Counted from the stretch's first letter, positions 45,516 through 55,656 are shown. The stretch is 64,000 nt of DNA from Gammaproteobacteria bacterium (GCA_030654835.1 JAURWS010000040.1:1-64000); one strand, 5' to 3'. Numbers and translations: made by a program. Notes: a model not told the origin generated them from the letters alone.

Positions 45516-47015
45516 TTAGTTGTTCATTGCCGCACGACCGTAAACGTCTTCAAAACGCACGATGTCGTCCTCACCGAGGTAGCCGCCGGTCTGCACTTCG
45601 ATCAGCTCGACGGGCTCATTCGTTGTGTTTTGCAGGCGATGTCGGCTCCCCAGCGGGATGAAAGTGGACTCGTTCGCTTCCAGCGTGAACACGCGTTCAT
45701 CACAGGTTACCGTTGCACTGCCGTTGACAACGATCCAGTGCTCCGCCCTGTGATGGTGCATCTGCAGCGACAGGCAGCCTCCCGGATTCACAATGATGTG
45801 CTTGACCTGAAATCCCGGCCCGATCGCGAGCGACTCATAGCTGCCCCAGGGACGGTAGACAAGAACGTGATTCACGCTCTCGGTACGCCCGGCCTTGTCG
45901 AGCTGCAGGACGATGCGTTTGACGTCCTGCACCCGATCCAGCGCCGAGACCAGCACAGCGTCGGCAGTCTCGATGATGACGGCATTCTCGATTCCCACCG
46001 CCGCCACTAGCCGCGAGTGCGCGCGGATATAACTGCCCTTCACATCTTCACAGAACACGTCACCGGCCAGCACGTTCTGCGCCGCGTCTTTGGGCGAGGT
46101 CTCCCACAAGGCATTCCAGGCACCGAGGTCATTCCACTGGGCATCCAGCGGCAGCACCACTGCATCGTTGGTCTTTTCCATCACGGCATAGTCGATGGAG
46201 TCGCTGCGACAGGCGCTGAACTGGACCCTGGGCAGACGCATGAAATCAACGTCGGGCTGAATGGCGGAAAATGCGGCTTCGCAAGCGGTCAGAATGTCCG
46301 GCGCGTGCTGCCGCAACTCTTCAAGGAAGCGCGAGGCAGTGAACATGAACATGCCGCTGTTCCAATAATATTGGCCGCTGTCGAGATAGGCCTGCGCAGT
46401 TGCCAGATCGGGCTTCTCGACGAAGCGCTGCACCGCGAACGCCGTTTCCGATCGGGGTTCGCCGCGCAAAATGTAGCCATAACCCGTTTCCGGCGCGGCG
46501 GGCACGATCCCAAACGTCACCAGGCGCCCGGCGGCGGCCAACTCCGCCCCATGCTCGATGACCTGTCGCAGCACAACCGTATTGCGGATGGCATGATCGG
46601 CCGGCAGTACCAACAGGATGGCATCCGGACTGTCCTGCAGCGCCTGCAGGGCAGCAACCGCCACAGCGGGCGCGGTGTTGCGTCCTACGGGTTCGAGCAC
46701 GATGTGAGCACCCTTGATACCCAGCTCCTGTAGCTGCTGAGCGGTCAGAAATCGATGGTCCTCGTTGCATACCACTATCGGGGCGCCGAGGTCCGGCAAC
46801 CCCACGAGACGGGTCAGTGTGGCCTGAAACAGCGTATCGTCGGAAACATCACTGGAAGATGGTTCGGATGCTCCAGACTGTCGGAGGGATGAAGCCCGGA
46901 GAGAAGAAGCCCGAAGAGAAGAAGAGAGTGCGGTAAATTGTTTTGGATAAAGCTGACGCGAGACCGGCCACAAACGCGTGCCCACCCCTCCCGCAAGAAC
47001 CACTGGTATTATCAT
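45516..47015 (-). CDS. manC: mannose-1-phosphate guanylyltransferase / mannose-6-phosphate isomerase
   Basis: A bifunctional GDP-mannose enzyme of 499 residues, AlgA/ManC-type. The N-terminal pyrophosphorylase has IIPVVLAGGVGTRLWPVSRQLYPKQF and the FVEKPD motif; the C-terminal cupin isomerase has RPWGSYESLAIGPGFQVKHIIVNPGGCLSLQMHHHRAEHWIVVNGSATV. Directly after the PKQF signature an unusual Ser-rich insert (about residues 33-57, SSLRASSLRASSLRQ) is encoded by three 15-base units at 46878-46922. Relatives go straight from PKQF-x-L to the next helix. The start at 47015 puts the signature at its proper place. Confidence 0.94.
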   Translation of the reverse strand: MIIPVVLAGGVGTRLWPVSRQLYPKQFTALSSSLRASSLRASSLRQSGASEPSSSDVSDDTLFQATLTRLVGLPDLGAPIVVCNEDHRFLTAQQLQELGIKGAHIVLEPVGRNTAPAVAVAALQALQDSPDAILLVLPADHAIRNTVVLRQVIEHGAELAAAGRLVTFGIVPAAPETGYGYILRGEPRSETAFAVQRFVEKPDLATAQAYLDSGQYYWNSGMFMFTASRFLEELRQHAPDILTACEAAFSAIQPDVDFMRLPRVQFSACRSDSIDYAVMEKTNDAVVLPLDAQWNDLGAWNALWETSPKDAAQNVLAGDVFCEDVKGSYIRAHSRLVAAVGIENAVIIETADAVLVSALDRVQDVKRIVLQLDKAGRTESVNHVLVYRPWGSYESLAIGPGFQVKHIIVNPGGCLSLQMHHHRAEHWIVVNGSATVTCDERVFTLEANESTFIPLGSRHRLQNTTNEPVELIEVQTGGYLGEDDIVRFEDVYGRAAMNN

Positions 47016-47148
47016 GTTCTGCCTTGTTCCCGACTGCTCAGCAGAGCTGAAACCGGGCCATAAAATTGCTTGGAATCCGTCCAACTTAACGGCGCCACAG
47101 TTTGCCACAAATGAGCGGAATCTGCGTGCAACGCCTTGATTCAGGCAC

Positions 47149-47189
47149 AAAATAATATCGATTATTTTACAGCGCCGCGATAATATCGC
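47149..47189. promoter_or_regulatory. two palindromes in the manC-fabA divergent region
   Basis: AAAATAAT-ATCG-ATTATTTT at 47149-47168 has perfect 8-base arms. GCGATAATATCGC at 47177-47189 is a 13-base palindrome around a central A. Both contain ATAATATCG. They lie about 100-140 bases before fabA and could be repressor sites for fabAB or manC; they do not match the known FabR or FadR consensus. Confidence 0.45.
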
Positions 47190-47289
47190 AGGCTTTGTGA
47201 GCCGGGCAGCCGGTTTCCGTCCACTTCAAGGCGACTTTCAGCGCAGTTCTGATGAAGTGGTAACCCTATCTCCAGATGAATTTCCAACT

Positions 47290-47814
47290 ATGAATGGCCA
47301 CATCCGCAAGAGCTCCTATACCCGCGACGAATTACTGGATTGTGGCTATGGCCGCATGTTCGGCCCCGGCAATGCGCGCCTGCCCGTCGGCAACATGCTG
47401 ATGCTGGATCGCATCGTCGAGATCAATGATACCGGTGGTACCCACGGCAAAGGCGAGATTATCGCCGAACTCGATATCCACCCGGATCTGTGGTTTTTCG
47501 AATGTCATTTTCCAGAAGACCCTGTCATGCCGGGCTGCCTGGGGCTCGACGCCATGTGGCAGCTGGTGGGATTCTTCCTCGGCTGGCGTGGCAATCTTGG
47601 CAAAGGCCGGGCACTGGGCTCGGGTGACGTAAAGTTCAGCGGCGAAATTCTGCCAACAGCATCTAAAGTGGTCTATCACCTGTCCCTGTCACGCGTCATC
47701 GAGCGAAAATTGGTAATGGGTATTGCCGATGGTACAGTGTCAGTCGACGGCAATGAAATCTACACTATGTCTGGCTTGAAAGTGGGACTTTTCACCCCTG
47801 AAAGCAGATTCTGA
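47290..47814 (+). CDS. fabA: 3-hydroxydecanoyl-ACP dehydratase/isomerase
   Basis: Introduces the double bond in anaerobic unsaturated fatty acid synthesis. From the ATG at 47290 the protein has 174 residues, the FabA length. The active site is [24 protein letters not shown] with His73 and Asp87. The frame is open upstream but the extra 31 residues do not resemble FabA. fabB follows after 32 bases, the standard fabAB operon of pseudomonad-like bacteria. Confidence 0.97.
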   Translation: MNGHIRKSSYTRDELLDCGYGRMFGPGNARLPVGNMLMLDRIVEINDTGGTHGKGEIIAELDIHPDLWFFECHFPEDPVMPGCLGLDAMWQLVGFFLGWRGNLGKGRALGSGDVKFSGEILPTASKVVYHLSLSRVIERKLVMGIADGTVSVDGNEIYTMSGLKVGLFTPESRF

Positions 47815-47846
47815 AGAGTTAACACTGTTCTATTAATGAGGTTTTT

Positions 47847-49064
47847 ATGAGACGCGTTGTTGTTACCGGTATAGGCATCGTTTCCTGCCTTGGCGCAGAC
47901 AAGCAGGCCGTGCTGGAATCCCTGAGAGAAGGGCGCAGCGGTATCCGCTTCAAACCGGAATACAAGGAAATGGGTCTGCGCAGCCATGTGGCTGGATCAA
48001 TAGACCTGGATCTGGCCGCAATGATCGATCGCAAGGCGCTGCGCTTCATGGGCGATGCTGCCGCCTTCGGTTATCTTTCCATGGAACAGGCTATCAAGGA
48101 CGCCAACCTGAAAGAGGATGAAGTCTCCAATTTCCGTACCGGCATCATCATGGGTGCGGGTGGCTCGTCTTCGGCAGACCAGGTAGAAGCTGCCGACATC
48201 CTGCGCACACAAGGCGTCCGCAAAATCGGGCCGTATCGCGTCACACGCACCATGGGCAGCACCGTGTCCGCCTGTCTGGCTACCCCATTCAAGATCAAGG
48301 GCGTGAACTATTCCATCTCCTCAGCCTGCGCGACCAGCGCTCATTGCATCGGCAATGCCGTCGAGTTGATTCAACTGAACAAGCAGGACGTCATCTTCGC
48401 CGGCGGTGGCGAAGCCGAACACTGGTCACTGACAGATATGTTCGACGCTATGGGCGCACTTTCCACCCAGTACAACGAGACCCCCGACAAGGCTTCCCGT
48501 GCGTATGACAAGAACCGCGATGGCTTCGTCATTGCTGGCGGCGGCGCGGTGCTGGTCATCGAAGCGCTGGATCACGCCATCAAGCGTGGTGCCAAAATTT
48601 ACGCGGAAATCACCGGCTACGGTGCGACGTCGGATGGCTACGACATGGTGGCACCGTCGGGCGAAGGCGGCATTCGCTGCATGCAGATGGCCATGAGCAC
48701 GACTGCCGGCCCCATCGATTACATCAACACCCATGGCACCAGCACTCCGGCCGGTGATGTCTCGGAATTGCGCGCCATCAAGGCGGTCTTTGGCGACAAA
48801 ACACCCCTGCTGAGCTCCACCAAATCTCTCAGTGGGCACTCTCTGGGAGCCGCTGGCGCTCAGGAGGCAATCTACAGCCTGCTGATGATGGAGAACAATT
48901 TCGTCTGCGCAGCAGCCAACATCGAGACGCTGGACCCCGAGGCTGAAGGCATGAATATCCCGCTCCAGCGTGTCGACAACATCCGCCTGAATCGCGTCAT
49001 GTCGAACAGCTTCGGCTTCGGCGGCACCAACGCCTGTCTGGTATTCGATCGCTACGAACAGTAG
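47847..49064 (+). CDS. fabB: beta-ketoacyl-ACP synthase I
   Basis: Elongates acyl-ACP, including the cis-3-decenoyl product of FabA. The 405-residue thiolase-fold protein has nucleophile Cys161 in [14 protein letters not shown] and the two histidines in [11 protein letters not shown] and [22 protein letters not shown], plus the C-terminal [14 protein letters not shown]. It is co-transcribed with fabA and followed 22 bases later by the DsbD-like gene. Confidence 0.97.
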   Translation: MRRVVVTGIGIVSCLGADKQAVLESLREGRSGIRFKPEYKEMGLRSHVAGSIDLDLAAMIDRKALRFMGDAAAFGYLSMEQAIKDANLKEDEVSNFRTGIIMGAGGSSSADQVEAADILRTQGVRKIGPYRVTRTMGSTVSACLATPFKIKGVNYSISSACATSAHCIGNAVELIQLNKQDVIFAGGGEAEHWSLTDMFDAMGALSTQYNETPDKASRAYDKNRDGFVIAGGGAVLVIEALDHAIKRGAKIYAEITGYGATSDGYDMVAPSGEGGIRCMQMAMSTTAGPIDYINTHGTSTPAGDVSELRAIKAVFGDKTPLLSSTKSLSGHSLGAAGAQEAIYSLLMMENNFVCAAANIETLDPEAEGMNIPLQRVDNIRLNRVMSNSFGFGGTNACLVFDRYEQ

Positions 49065-49086
49065 GACATTCCACTGAGGATACCCT

Positions 49087-49602
49087 TTGAACATCAGCAC
49101 CAGACTGGCAAGAATACGCAGCATCAGCCCCCCTCTGATGCTGATGAGTCTGCTGTTATACGGTCTGGCGACGATTTTCACGGGAGGCCCCTCCGGAGGG
49201 CTCGCAACCCAAGGCTTGCCTGGCACGGGCAACCGGATGTTTTCCGAACCCAAATTCCTTCCTGTCGATGAAGCCTTCCGCTATTACACCAGCCTGCCCG
49301 AACCCGGCGTCGTGGTGGTGCATTGGGATATCGCGCAGGGCTATTACCTATATCGAGAGAAGTTTGTATTTTCAGCAGGCCCCACTGTCGAAGACGCCGA
49401 AATGCTGAGCGCGGAACTGCCAGCAGGAGTCGCGCATCACGATGAGTTTTTCGGCGCTGTGGAGGTGTATTACGGCCAGGTCGAAGCGCGCGTCTCCATT
49501 GAGGCCGCCGCTCAACCTCTGACACTGATCATCGAATACCAAGGTTGTTCGGAACAAGGGTTGTGCTATCCGCCGCAGCAACGGGAAATTGAACTGGAAT
49601 GA
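49087..49602 (+). CDS. stand-alone DsbD N-terminal domain protein
   Basis: A 171-residue exported protein corresponding to only the periplasmic alpha domain of thiol:disulfide interchange protein DsbD. The start is a TTG at 49087 with GAGGA six bases upstream. A hydrophobic signal segment is followed by FLPVDEAFRYYTSLPEPGVVVVHWDIAQGYYLYREKF and IEYQGCSEQGLCYPPQQREIELE, whose Cys pair is the nDsbD redox site. The membrane domain and C-terminal thioredoxin domain of full DsbD are absent, and nothing resembling them follows before aroQ. Confidence 0.88.
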   Translation: MNISTRLARIRSISPPLMLMSLLLYGLATIFTGGPSGGLATQGLPGTGNRMFSEPKFLPVDEAFRYYTSLPEPGVVVVHWDIAQGYYLYREKFVFSAGPTVEDAEMLSAELPAGVAHHDEFFGAVEVYYGQVEARVSIEAAAQPLTLIIEYQGCSEQGLCYPPQQREIELE

Positions 49603-49735
49603 TTCAAATCAGCATCTGCCCAGGAATTCTTGGTGAAAGTCTGGAAAGTTTCTGAGAAAATGCTGACAAAATAGCCTAAAGCGATAGAACTGCCCCACAC
49701 TGTTCATCCCTGAAATAACGAGATTGCATCTGATC

Positions 49736-50182
49736 ATGGCAACGATACTTGTATTGCACGGACCGAATCTGAACATGCTGGGGACCCGAGAACCTGCCGT
49801 GTACGGTTCCGAAAACCTCGCTGATATCAATGCCAGACTCACTTTCACCTGCATCGAAGCTGGTCACCACCTGCAACACCTGCAAAGCAATGCCGAGTAT
49901 GAACTAATCGAACGTCTGCACGACGCCCGTAACGAGGGCGTCAATTTCATCCTCATCAATCCCGCCGCCTTCACGCACACCAGCGTGGCATTGCGCGATG
50001 CGATCCTGGCTTCCGACATACCGTTTATCGAAGTACATATCTCCAACGTCTACAAACGTGAGCCCTTCCGCCATCACTCCTATTTCTCGGACATCGCGGT
50101 GGGCACCATTACCGGATTAGGGTCCTACGGCTACGACCTGGCACTCCAGGCTGCCTTCAGGCATATCGCCAAGAACCGTTGA
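49736..50182 (+). CDS. aroQ: 3-dehydroquinate dehydratase, type II
   Basis: Dehydrates 3-dehydroquinate in the shikimate pathway; 148 residues from the ATG at 49736. It has [55 protein letters not shown] and [39 protein letters not shown], which carry the catalytic Tyr and His and the flexible lid. The position ahead of accB is conserved in many gammaproteobacteria. Confidence 0.96.
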   Translation: MATILVLHGPNLNMLGTREPAVYGSENLADINARLTFTCIEAGHHLQHLQSNAEYELIERLHDARNEGVNFILINPAAFTHTSVALRDAILASDIPFIEVHISNVYKREPFRHHSYFSDIAVGTITGLGSYGYDLALQAAFRHIAKNR

Positions 50183-50221
50183 GCGCCCGCAAAACAACAC
50201 ACACTGACAAGAGAAAACTCC

Positions 50222-50686
50222 ATGGATATCAGAAAAGTAAAAAAACTCATTGAATTGCTGGAATCTTCCGACGTTGCCGAAATCGAGATCAAAGAAGGCG
50301 AAGAGGCTGTGCGCATCAGCCGCATCTCCAGGGCTGCTCCCGCCCAGATGCATTACATGGCGCCCATGCAGCAGGCTCCTGCTTATGCCCCGGCTCCTGT
50401 TGCACTTGCCGCCCCAGTCGCCGCCCCAGAAGCAGAGAGCAAGAGTCTGCGCGGCAACGTCATCAAGTCACCTATGGTAGGCACCTTCTACCGCTCGCCC
50501 TCACCCTCCTCTCCCATGTTCGTGGAAGTTGGTCAGCATGTGAAGGTCGGTGATGTGATCTGTATCGTGGAAGCCATGAAGATGATGAACCAGATCGAAG
50601 CCGACCACGCCGGTGTGGTGGAAGCTATTCTCGTCGAGGACGGCGAACCCGTGGAGTACGATCAGCCGCTGATCACCATCGTTTAA
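50222..50686 (+). CDS. accB: biotin carboxyl carrier protein of acetyl-CoA carboxylase
   Basis: Carries biotin in the first committed step of fatty acid synthesis. The 154-residue protein starts [34 protein letters not shown], has an Ala/Pro-rich linker (about residues 38-72), then the biotinyl domain with the thumb SPSPSSPMF and biotinylated Lys120 in VEAMKMMN. It is paired with accC 51 bases downstream. Confidence 0.97.
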   Translation: MDIRKVKKLIELLESSDVAEIEIKEGEEAVRISRISRAAPAQMHYMAPMQQAPAYAPAPVALAAPVAAPEAESKSLRGNVIKSPMVGTFYRSPSPSSPMFVEVGQHVKVGDVICIVEAMKMMNQIEADHAGVVEAILVEDGEPVEYDQPLITIV

Positions 50687-50736
50687 CGACACTGGCTCCG
50701 GATAGACTTCAAGATCACCAACAAAGGTTCTACTTC

Positions 50737-52098
50737 ATGCTTGAAAAAGTTCTGATTGCCAACCGTGGCGAAATCGCCCTTCGTGTACTCCGGGCCTGCA
50801 AAGAGCTGGGCATCAAGACTGTGGCCGTACATTCCAGTGCCGATCGCGATCTGATGCACGTGCGCCTGGCCGACGAGTCCGTGTGTATTGGTCCCGCCAA
50901 CGCCACCGACAGTTATCTGAATGTCCCGGCCATCATCAGTGCAACGGAAGTCACCGATGCGGTGGCGATCCACCCCGGTTATGGATTCCTTTCCGAAAAC
51001 GCCGATTTTGCCGAACAGGTCGAGAAGAGCGGCTTCGTCTTCATCGGCCCGCGCCCCGAAACCATTCGCCTGATGGGCGACAAGGTCTCGGCCATCAAAG
51101 TGATGCGCGAGGCCGGCGTTCCGACGGTGCCGGGTTCAGATGGCCCCATTGATGACAACAAAGAGCGCACGCTCTCCATCGCCAAGGACATTGGCTACCC
51201 GGTCATCATCAAGGCGGCAGCAGGTGGTGGCGGACGCGGCATGCGCGTGGTGCACAGCGAGGCGGCTCTGCTCAAGGCGATCTATGTGACGCAATCCGAA
51301 GCCAAGGCCTTCTTTGGCAGCGGCGTCGTGTATCTGGAAAAATTCCTTGAGAACCCACGTCACGTCGAAATCCAGGTGCTTGCCGATGGACAGGGCAATG
51401 CGATTCACCTGGGCGACCGAGACTGCTCCATGCAGCGTCGGCACCAGAAGGTTCTGGAAGAGGCTCCTGCGCCCGGTATTCCGGATCACATCCGCAGACA
51501 GGTCGCCGAGACCTGCGTGAAAGCCTGCGAGAAAATGAATTATCGCGGCGCGGGCACACTCGAATTCCTTTATCAGGACGAGCAGTTCTATTTCATCGAG
51601 ATGAACACCCGCGTGCAGGTCGAGCACCCTGTTACCGAGATGGTCACTGGCGTCGACATCGTCAAAGAGCAACTAAAAATCGCCAGCGGCGAGAAGCTTT
51701 CCATCAAACAATCTGACGTGCACATCAAGGGTCACGCCTTCGAGTGCCGCATCAATGCCGAAGATCCGGTGACCTTCCTGCCCTGCCCCGGCAAGATCAA
51801 CCTGTTTCACGCCCCGGGCGGCAACGGCGTGCGGGTCGACTCGCACATTTACAGCGGCTACACGGTGCCGCCTTACTACGATTCGTTGATCGCCAAGCTG
51901 ATCACCTATGGCGCTGATCGCGCTGGCGCGCTGGCACGCATGAGCAATGCCCTGGATGAATTGTTGATCGACGGCATCCGCACCAACACGCCGCTGCACA
52001 AAGAGATCATCCGCGATGCGGAATTCCAGAAGGGGGGTGTCAACATCCACTATCTGGAAGGCAAGCTGACGGCCCACCACAAGATGCCAGCCAAGTGA
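50737..52098 (+). CDS. accC: biotin carboxylase subunit of acetyl-CoA carboxylase
   Basis: The ATP-grasp subunit that carboxylates AccB-biotin, 453 residues. Diagnostic blocks are [104 protein letters not shown], and [27 protein letters not shown]. Length and motifs are complete. Confidence 0.98.
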   Translation: MLEKVLIANRGEIALRVLRACKELGIKTVAVHSSADRDLMHVRLADESVCIGPANATDSYLNVPAIISATEVTDAVAIHPGYGFLSENADFAEQVEKSGFVFIGPRPETIRLMGDKVSAIKVMREAGVPTVPGSDGPIDDNKERTLSIAKDIGYPVIIKAAAGGGGRGMRVVHSEAALLKAIYVTQSEAKAFFGSGVVYLEKFLENPRHVEIQVLADGQGNAIHLGDRDCSMQRRHQKVLEEAPAPGIPDHIRRQVAETCVKACEKMNYRGAGTLEFLYQDEQFYFIEMNTRVQVEHPVTEMVTGVDIVKEQLKIASGEKLSIKQSDVHIKGHAFECRINAEDPVTFLPCPGKINLFHAPGGNGVRVDSHIYSGYTVPPYYDSLIAKLITYGADRAGALARMSNALDELLIDGIRTNTPLHKEIIRDAEFQKGGVNIHYLEGKLTAHHKMPAK

Positions 52099-52152
52099 TG
52101 CTCATGACGCGTCCACTCGTCTGCGTTATTCATGCTGCGGCAAGAGCCTGAT

Positions 52153-53034
52153 ATGCCCTGGCTACAATTGAAAGTCCGTATCACCGAGTCCGGCGCAGCG
52201 CTGGTTGAAACGCTGCTGTCGGAACTCGGAGCCGTTTCCGTCACCCTGCAGGATGGCGAAGATCAGCCCGTTTTCCAGATCGATCCAGGCACCACGCCCA
52301 TTTGGAACAACACCGAGGTCGTCGGTCTCTTCGAGCACGACGCCCCCATGGATGAAATCGTGGCCGCGCTGCAGGAACGCGGCCAACTGGACGATGACGA
52401 ACCGATCATTGTCGAGGAAGTGGCGGACGCCGATTGGGAAAGAGTCTGCATGCAGGATTTCAAGCCCATGCGTTTTGGTGAGCGCGTGTGGATATGCCCA
52501 AGCTGGGAGACACCTCCGGAACCCGACGCCATCAACATCATGCTGGATCCCGGCCTCGCCTTCGGCACTGGCACACACCCAACCACGGCCCTGTGTCTGG
52601 AGTGGCTCGACGCACATCCCATCAAGGATCGCATCGTCATCGATTACGGTTGCGGCTCTGGCATCCTTGCGATCGCTGCTGCATTGCTGGGTGCGCGTCA
52701 GGTGATTGCCATCGACAACGATCCCCAGGCCATCATCGCCTCGGAAAGTAACCGCGAACTCAACCGGATCAGCCCTGCACAGATGAGCGTGCACCTTCCG
52801 GGCGTGCCCGGCCACCCACAGGCCGATGTTCTGGTGGCCAACATCCTGTCCGGCCCGCTGGAGGAACTCACTCCCGTGCTGGCAGCACTGGTCAAACCCG
52901 GTGGCAGAATTATTCTGTCAGGCGTGCTCTCGCTGCAGACGCAATCACTGATGGACAGTTATCAGGAATTTTTTACAATGCTTGTTCCAGTAACAAGAGA
53001 GGAATGGGTTCGCGTGGAAGGCATCCGACACTGA
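52153..53034 (+). CDS. prmA: ribosomal protein L11 methyltransferase
   Basis: Methylates ribosomal protein L11 with S-adenosylmethionine. The 293-residue product from the ATG at 52153 has an N-terminal substrate-recognition domain (MPWLQLKVRITESGAALVETLLSELGAVSVTLQD) and a Rossmann domain with DYGCGSGILAIAAALLGA and DVLVANILSGPLEEL. LDPGLAFGTGTHPTTALCLEWLD is a PrmA hallmark. An ATG seven codons upstream is less likely. The aroQ-accBC-prmA order is conserved. Confidence 0.96.
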   Translation: MPWLQLKVRITESGAALVETLLSELGAVSVTLQDGEDQPVFQIDPGTTPIWNNTEVVGLFEHDAPMDEIVAALQERGQLDDDEPIIVEEVADADWERVCMQDFKPMRFGERVWICPSWETPPEPDAINIMLDPGLAFGTGTHPTTALCLEWLDAHPIKDRIVIDYGCGSGILAIAAALLGARQVIAIDNDPQAIIASESNRELNRISPAQMSVHLPGVPGHPQADVLVANILSGPLEELTPVLAALVKPGGRIILSGVLSLQTQSLMDSYQEFFTMLVPVTREEWVRVEGIRH

Positions 53035-53091
53035 CCAGCTCCATTTCCTGATTTTCCTGCGACAATCCAGAGGCGGACTCAACCGGATTGC

Positions 53092-54141
53092 ATGGCCTTA
53101 TTCATCACCCAGTGCCCATACTGCAAGACTTCCTTCCGAACCAGCATTACGCAGCTGCAATCTGCTGATGGCATGGTTCGTTGTGGCGCCTGCCTGACAA
53201 TTTTTGCCGCCGACGACAATCTGGTCCCCTCTGCCGAGCTGCAGACTGTTGCAATGCCCATTCAGGACGCGGATTCGGGGCAGCTGCCACTGAACCCTGC
53301 GGTGGAAACGGAAACGGCAGAAGAAGCGAGTTCCGAACCGATCTTTACACTGGACCTCGCCGATTCAATTCCCAACAGACGCGACCCATCAATTTCTGAA
53401 AGCACTTCGTTCTGGGAGCTGCTTGAGGAGACTGAATCGGCCGTTGAGCTGCCTCAGCATGAGCAACCCCGGCCGGAGCCAATACCGACGATGCGAGCCA
53501 CCAACATCGATGACGACTTCCTTGGTGATGTTCTGCACGATGTGGCGCGACATCATTCTCGCGAGAATTTCAGTGCGGAGAACCTTGCGGCAGTCCACGA
53601 TGTCGTCACGCCACTGGAAATCGACTGGCAACCCCGGGAACGATCCGGCTGGTCGACTTTTTTGATGAGCGTCCTGATCCTGTTGCTGGCAGCAGGGCTG
53701 CCCGTACAGTATGTCTGGTATCACCGGGATGAGCTGAGCCAGAACACTCTCTTGCGTCCATGGCTGGATCTGACCTGTGAAGCCGTGGGTTGTATTCTTC
53801 CACCGCTGATCGACATACGCGCCATCAGCAGCGAGGACTTGCTGGTACGAAGTCACACCGAGATAGCCAATGCGTTGAGCGTCCATCTGGTATTCCGCAA
53901 CACGGCTGCTTTTGCTCAGCCGTTTCCTGCACTGGAGTTACGCTTCACCGATGCCGACAACGCGCTCGTCGCGCAACGCCGTTTCCTGCCTGCCGAATAC
54001 CTGACCGCAGATCTTGCAGACATGCAGATGATGCCTCCGGATGCACCGGTGCAAATACAACTGGAGATTCTCGACCCGGGGGTGAGTGCAGTCAATTACG
54101 AAGTCAGTTTCAGCCCGGTGTTTTCCCAGAATCAACCCTGA
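53092..54141 (+). CDS. zinc-ribbon membrane protein, DUF3426
   Basis: A 349-residue protein. The N-terminal MJ0042-type zinc ribbon has two CxxC pairs (Cys8/Cys11 in CPYC, Cys31/Cys34 in CGAC). A long acidic, disordered region follows, then one membrane segment (WSTFLMSVLILLLAAGLPVQYVWY, about residues 185-208) and a C-terminal DUF3426 domain (EAVGCILPPLIDIRAISSEDLLVRSH onward). The family sits between prmA and dusB in many gammaproteobacteria. Its function is not established. Confidence 0.88.
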   Translation: MALFITQCPYCKTSFRTSITQLQSADGMVRCGACLTIFAADDNLVPSAELQTVAMPIQDADSGQLPLNPAVETETAEEASSEPIFTLDLADSIPNRRDPSISESTSFWELLEETESAVELPQHEQPRPEPIPTMRATNIDDDFLGDVLHDVARHHSRENFSAENLAAVHDVVTPLEIDWQPRERSGWSTFLMSVLILLLAAGLPVQYVWYHRDELSQNTLLRPWLDLTCEAVGCILPPLIDIRAISSEDLLVRSHTEIANALSVHLVFRNTAAFAQPFPALELRFTDADNALVAQRRFLPAEYLTADLADMQMMPPDAPVQIQLEILDPGVSAVNYEVSFSPVFSQNQP

Positions 54142-54222
54142 CCATCGAATACAAAGCTTGCCGCGAAAACGGGCTCCGTATTTGTACCCTATTTTTCCCT
54201 TGCTGCCACAACCCTCGCCGCT

Positions 54223-55275
54223 ATGATTAACTCTGTCCAAAAACCTACAGATTACAAACACTTTGTCACCAATTCAGGCCACTCTGTGATTACCATCGGC
54301 CCGCACACGCTCGGCAATCGCGTCATTCTTGCGCCGATGGCGGGCATCACCGATCAGCCGTTCCGGGATCTGTGTGTGGAACTGGGTGCAGGCCTGGCGG
54401 TGGCAGAAATGCTGACCTGCAATACAGAATTGTGGCGCAGCGACAAGAACAGGGCGCGGCTGACGCGGCCTGCGGCCGGAGGTCCCGATGCCGTGCAGAT
54501 CGCCGGCTCGGACCCTCAAATGATGGCTGATGCAGCCAGGCTGCACGTGGATCTGGGCGCGGACATCATCGACATCAACATGGGATGCCCGGCCAAGAAG
54601 GTGCTCAAGAAGGCGGCCGGATCTGCCTTGCTCAAGGACACCCGACTGGTGCGCAGTATCCTCGACGCTGTAGTCGGCGCGGTCGATGTACCGGTCACGC
54701 TGAAGATTCGCACGGGCTGGTGCCCCGACTCCCGCAACGGCGTTGAAGTCGCCAGAATTGCCGAGGATTGCGGCGTCAAACTGTTGACTGTGCATGGCAG
54801 AACCCGCGAGTGCCGGTTCGTGGGAGACGTGGAGTACGACACTATTGCCGCGATCAAGAACGCGGTGGCTATTCCGGTCATTGCCAACGGCGATATCGAC
54901 AGTGCGGAGAAGGCGAGAGCAGTATTGGATTACACCGGAGCCGATGGCGTGATGATCGGACGAGCGGCACAGGGCAACCCCTGGATTTTCGGACAGATCA
55001 ATCACTACCTGAACACCGGTGAATTTCTGACCCCCAGCCCACTGCAGGAAGTAAGCCGAACGCTGCTCAGACACATCTCTCAGCTTTATGAATTGTATGG
55101 CGAGTTCAAGGGCGTTCTCTTCGCGCGCAAGCACGTCGGCTGGTACACCGGCACCCTGGGAGAAGCTAAGACGTTCAAAAGAGCGTTCAATCAACTGACG
55201 ACTGCCGAACAACAGTTGCAGAGCGTACAGAATTATTTCGAGTCACTGATGATCAAGAAGGAAACCGCAGTATGA
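54223..55275 (+). CDS. dusB: tRNA-dihydrouridine synthase B
   Basis: An FMN enzyme that reduces uridines in the tRNA D-loop, 350 residues. It shows VILAPMAGITDQPFRDLCVELGAGLAVAEML, DINMGCPAKKVLKKAAGSALL with the catalytic Cys, TLKIRTGW, TVHGRTRECRFVGDVEYDTIAAIK and GADGVMIGRAAQGNPWIF. The first 20 residues or so are longer than usual, so an internal start is possible. Its TGA overlaps the fis ATG by four bases. Confidence 0.96.
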   Translation: MINSVQKPTDYKHFVTNSGHSVITIGPHTLGNRVILAPMAGITDQPFRDLCVELGAGLAVAEMLTCNTELWRSDKNRARLTRPAAGGPDAVQIAGSDPQMMADAARLHVDLGADIIDINMGCPAKKVLKKAAGSALLKDTRLVRSILDAVVGAVDVPVTLKIRTGWCPDSRNGVEVARIAEDCGVKLLTVHGRTRECRFVGDVEYDTIAAIKNAVAIPVIANGDIDSAEKARAVLDYTGADGVMIGRAAQGNPWIFGQINHYLNTGEFLTPSPLQEVSRTLLRHISQLYELYGEFKGVLFARKHVGWYTGTLGEAKTFKRAFNQLTTAEQQLQSVQNYFESLMIKKETAV

Positions 55276-55577
55276 ACATAATGGACGACCTGATGCCACG
55301 CAGCAAATCCCTGCATACCGGAAATGGTGCTGCCGTTCCACATGGACAACACTCCAATTTGCGCCGCGATGTGGAGAAATCCATGCAGATTTATTTTTCA
55401 CAACTCGGGGAGGAATCTGTGAGCGATCTATATCAGCTGGTGCTGAACGAAATCGAATTACCCTTACTCGAAGCAGTCCTGCGCCACACGGGCAGCAACC
55501 AGAGCAAGGCCTCTATCATGCTGGGTTTGAACCGTGGTACCCTACGCAAGAAATTGAAACAACACGGATTGTTGTGA
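55272..55577 (+). CDS. fis: DNA-binding protein Fis
   Basis: A nucleoid protein that bends DNA and activates stable-RNA promoters; 101 residues. The C-terminal helix-turn-helix reads LPLLEAVLRHTGSNQSKASIMLGLNRGTLRKKLKQHGLL, near identical in pattern to enterobacterial Fis. The N-terminal arm is poorly conserved, as usual. It is translationally coupled to dusB, the conserved dusB-fis operon. The tRNA-Thr promoter in this window is the kind of target Fis often acts on. Confidence 0.97.
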   Translation: MNIMDDLMPRSKSLHTGNGAAVPHGQHSNLRRDVEKSMQIYFSQLGEESVSDLYQLVLNEIELPLLEAVLRHTGSNQSKASIMLGLNRGTLRKKLKQHGLL

Positions 55578-55596
55578 CCGGTACCCGGATAATCTC

Positions 55597-55632
55597 TAAC
55601 AGGATTGCACGCAAAGGACCCCAATCCTGTTA
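55597..55632. promoter_or_regulatory. hairpin between fis and purH
   Basis: An 11-base perfect inverted repeat (TAACAGGATTG at 55597-55607 and its complement at 55622-55632) encloses a 14-base loop. No U-run follows, so it is a poor intrinsic terminator. It may be an operator for purH or a processing site. Confidence 0.45.
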
Positions 55633-55656
55633 ATTGACTGACAGACCTTCCCTACT

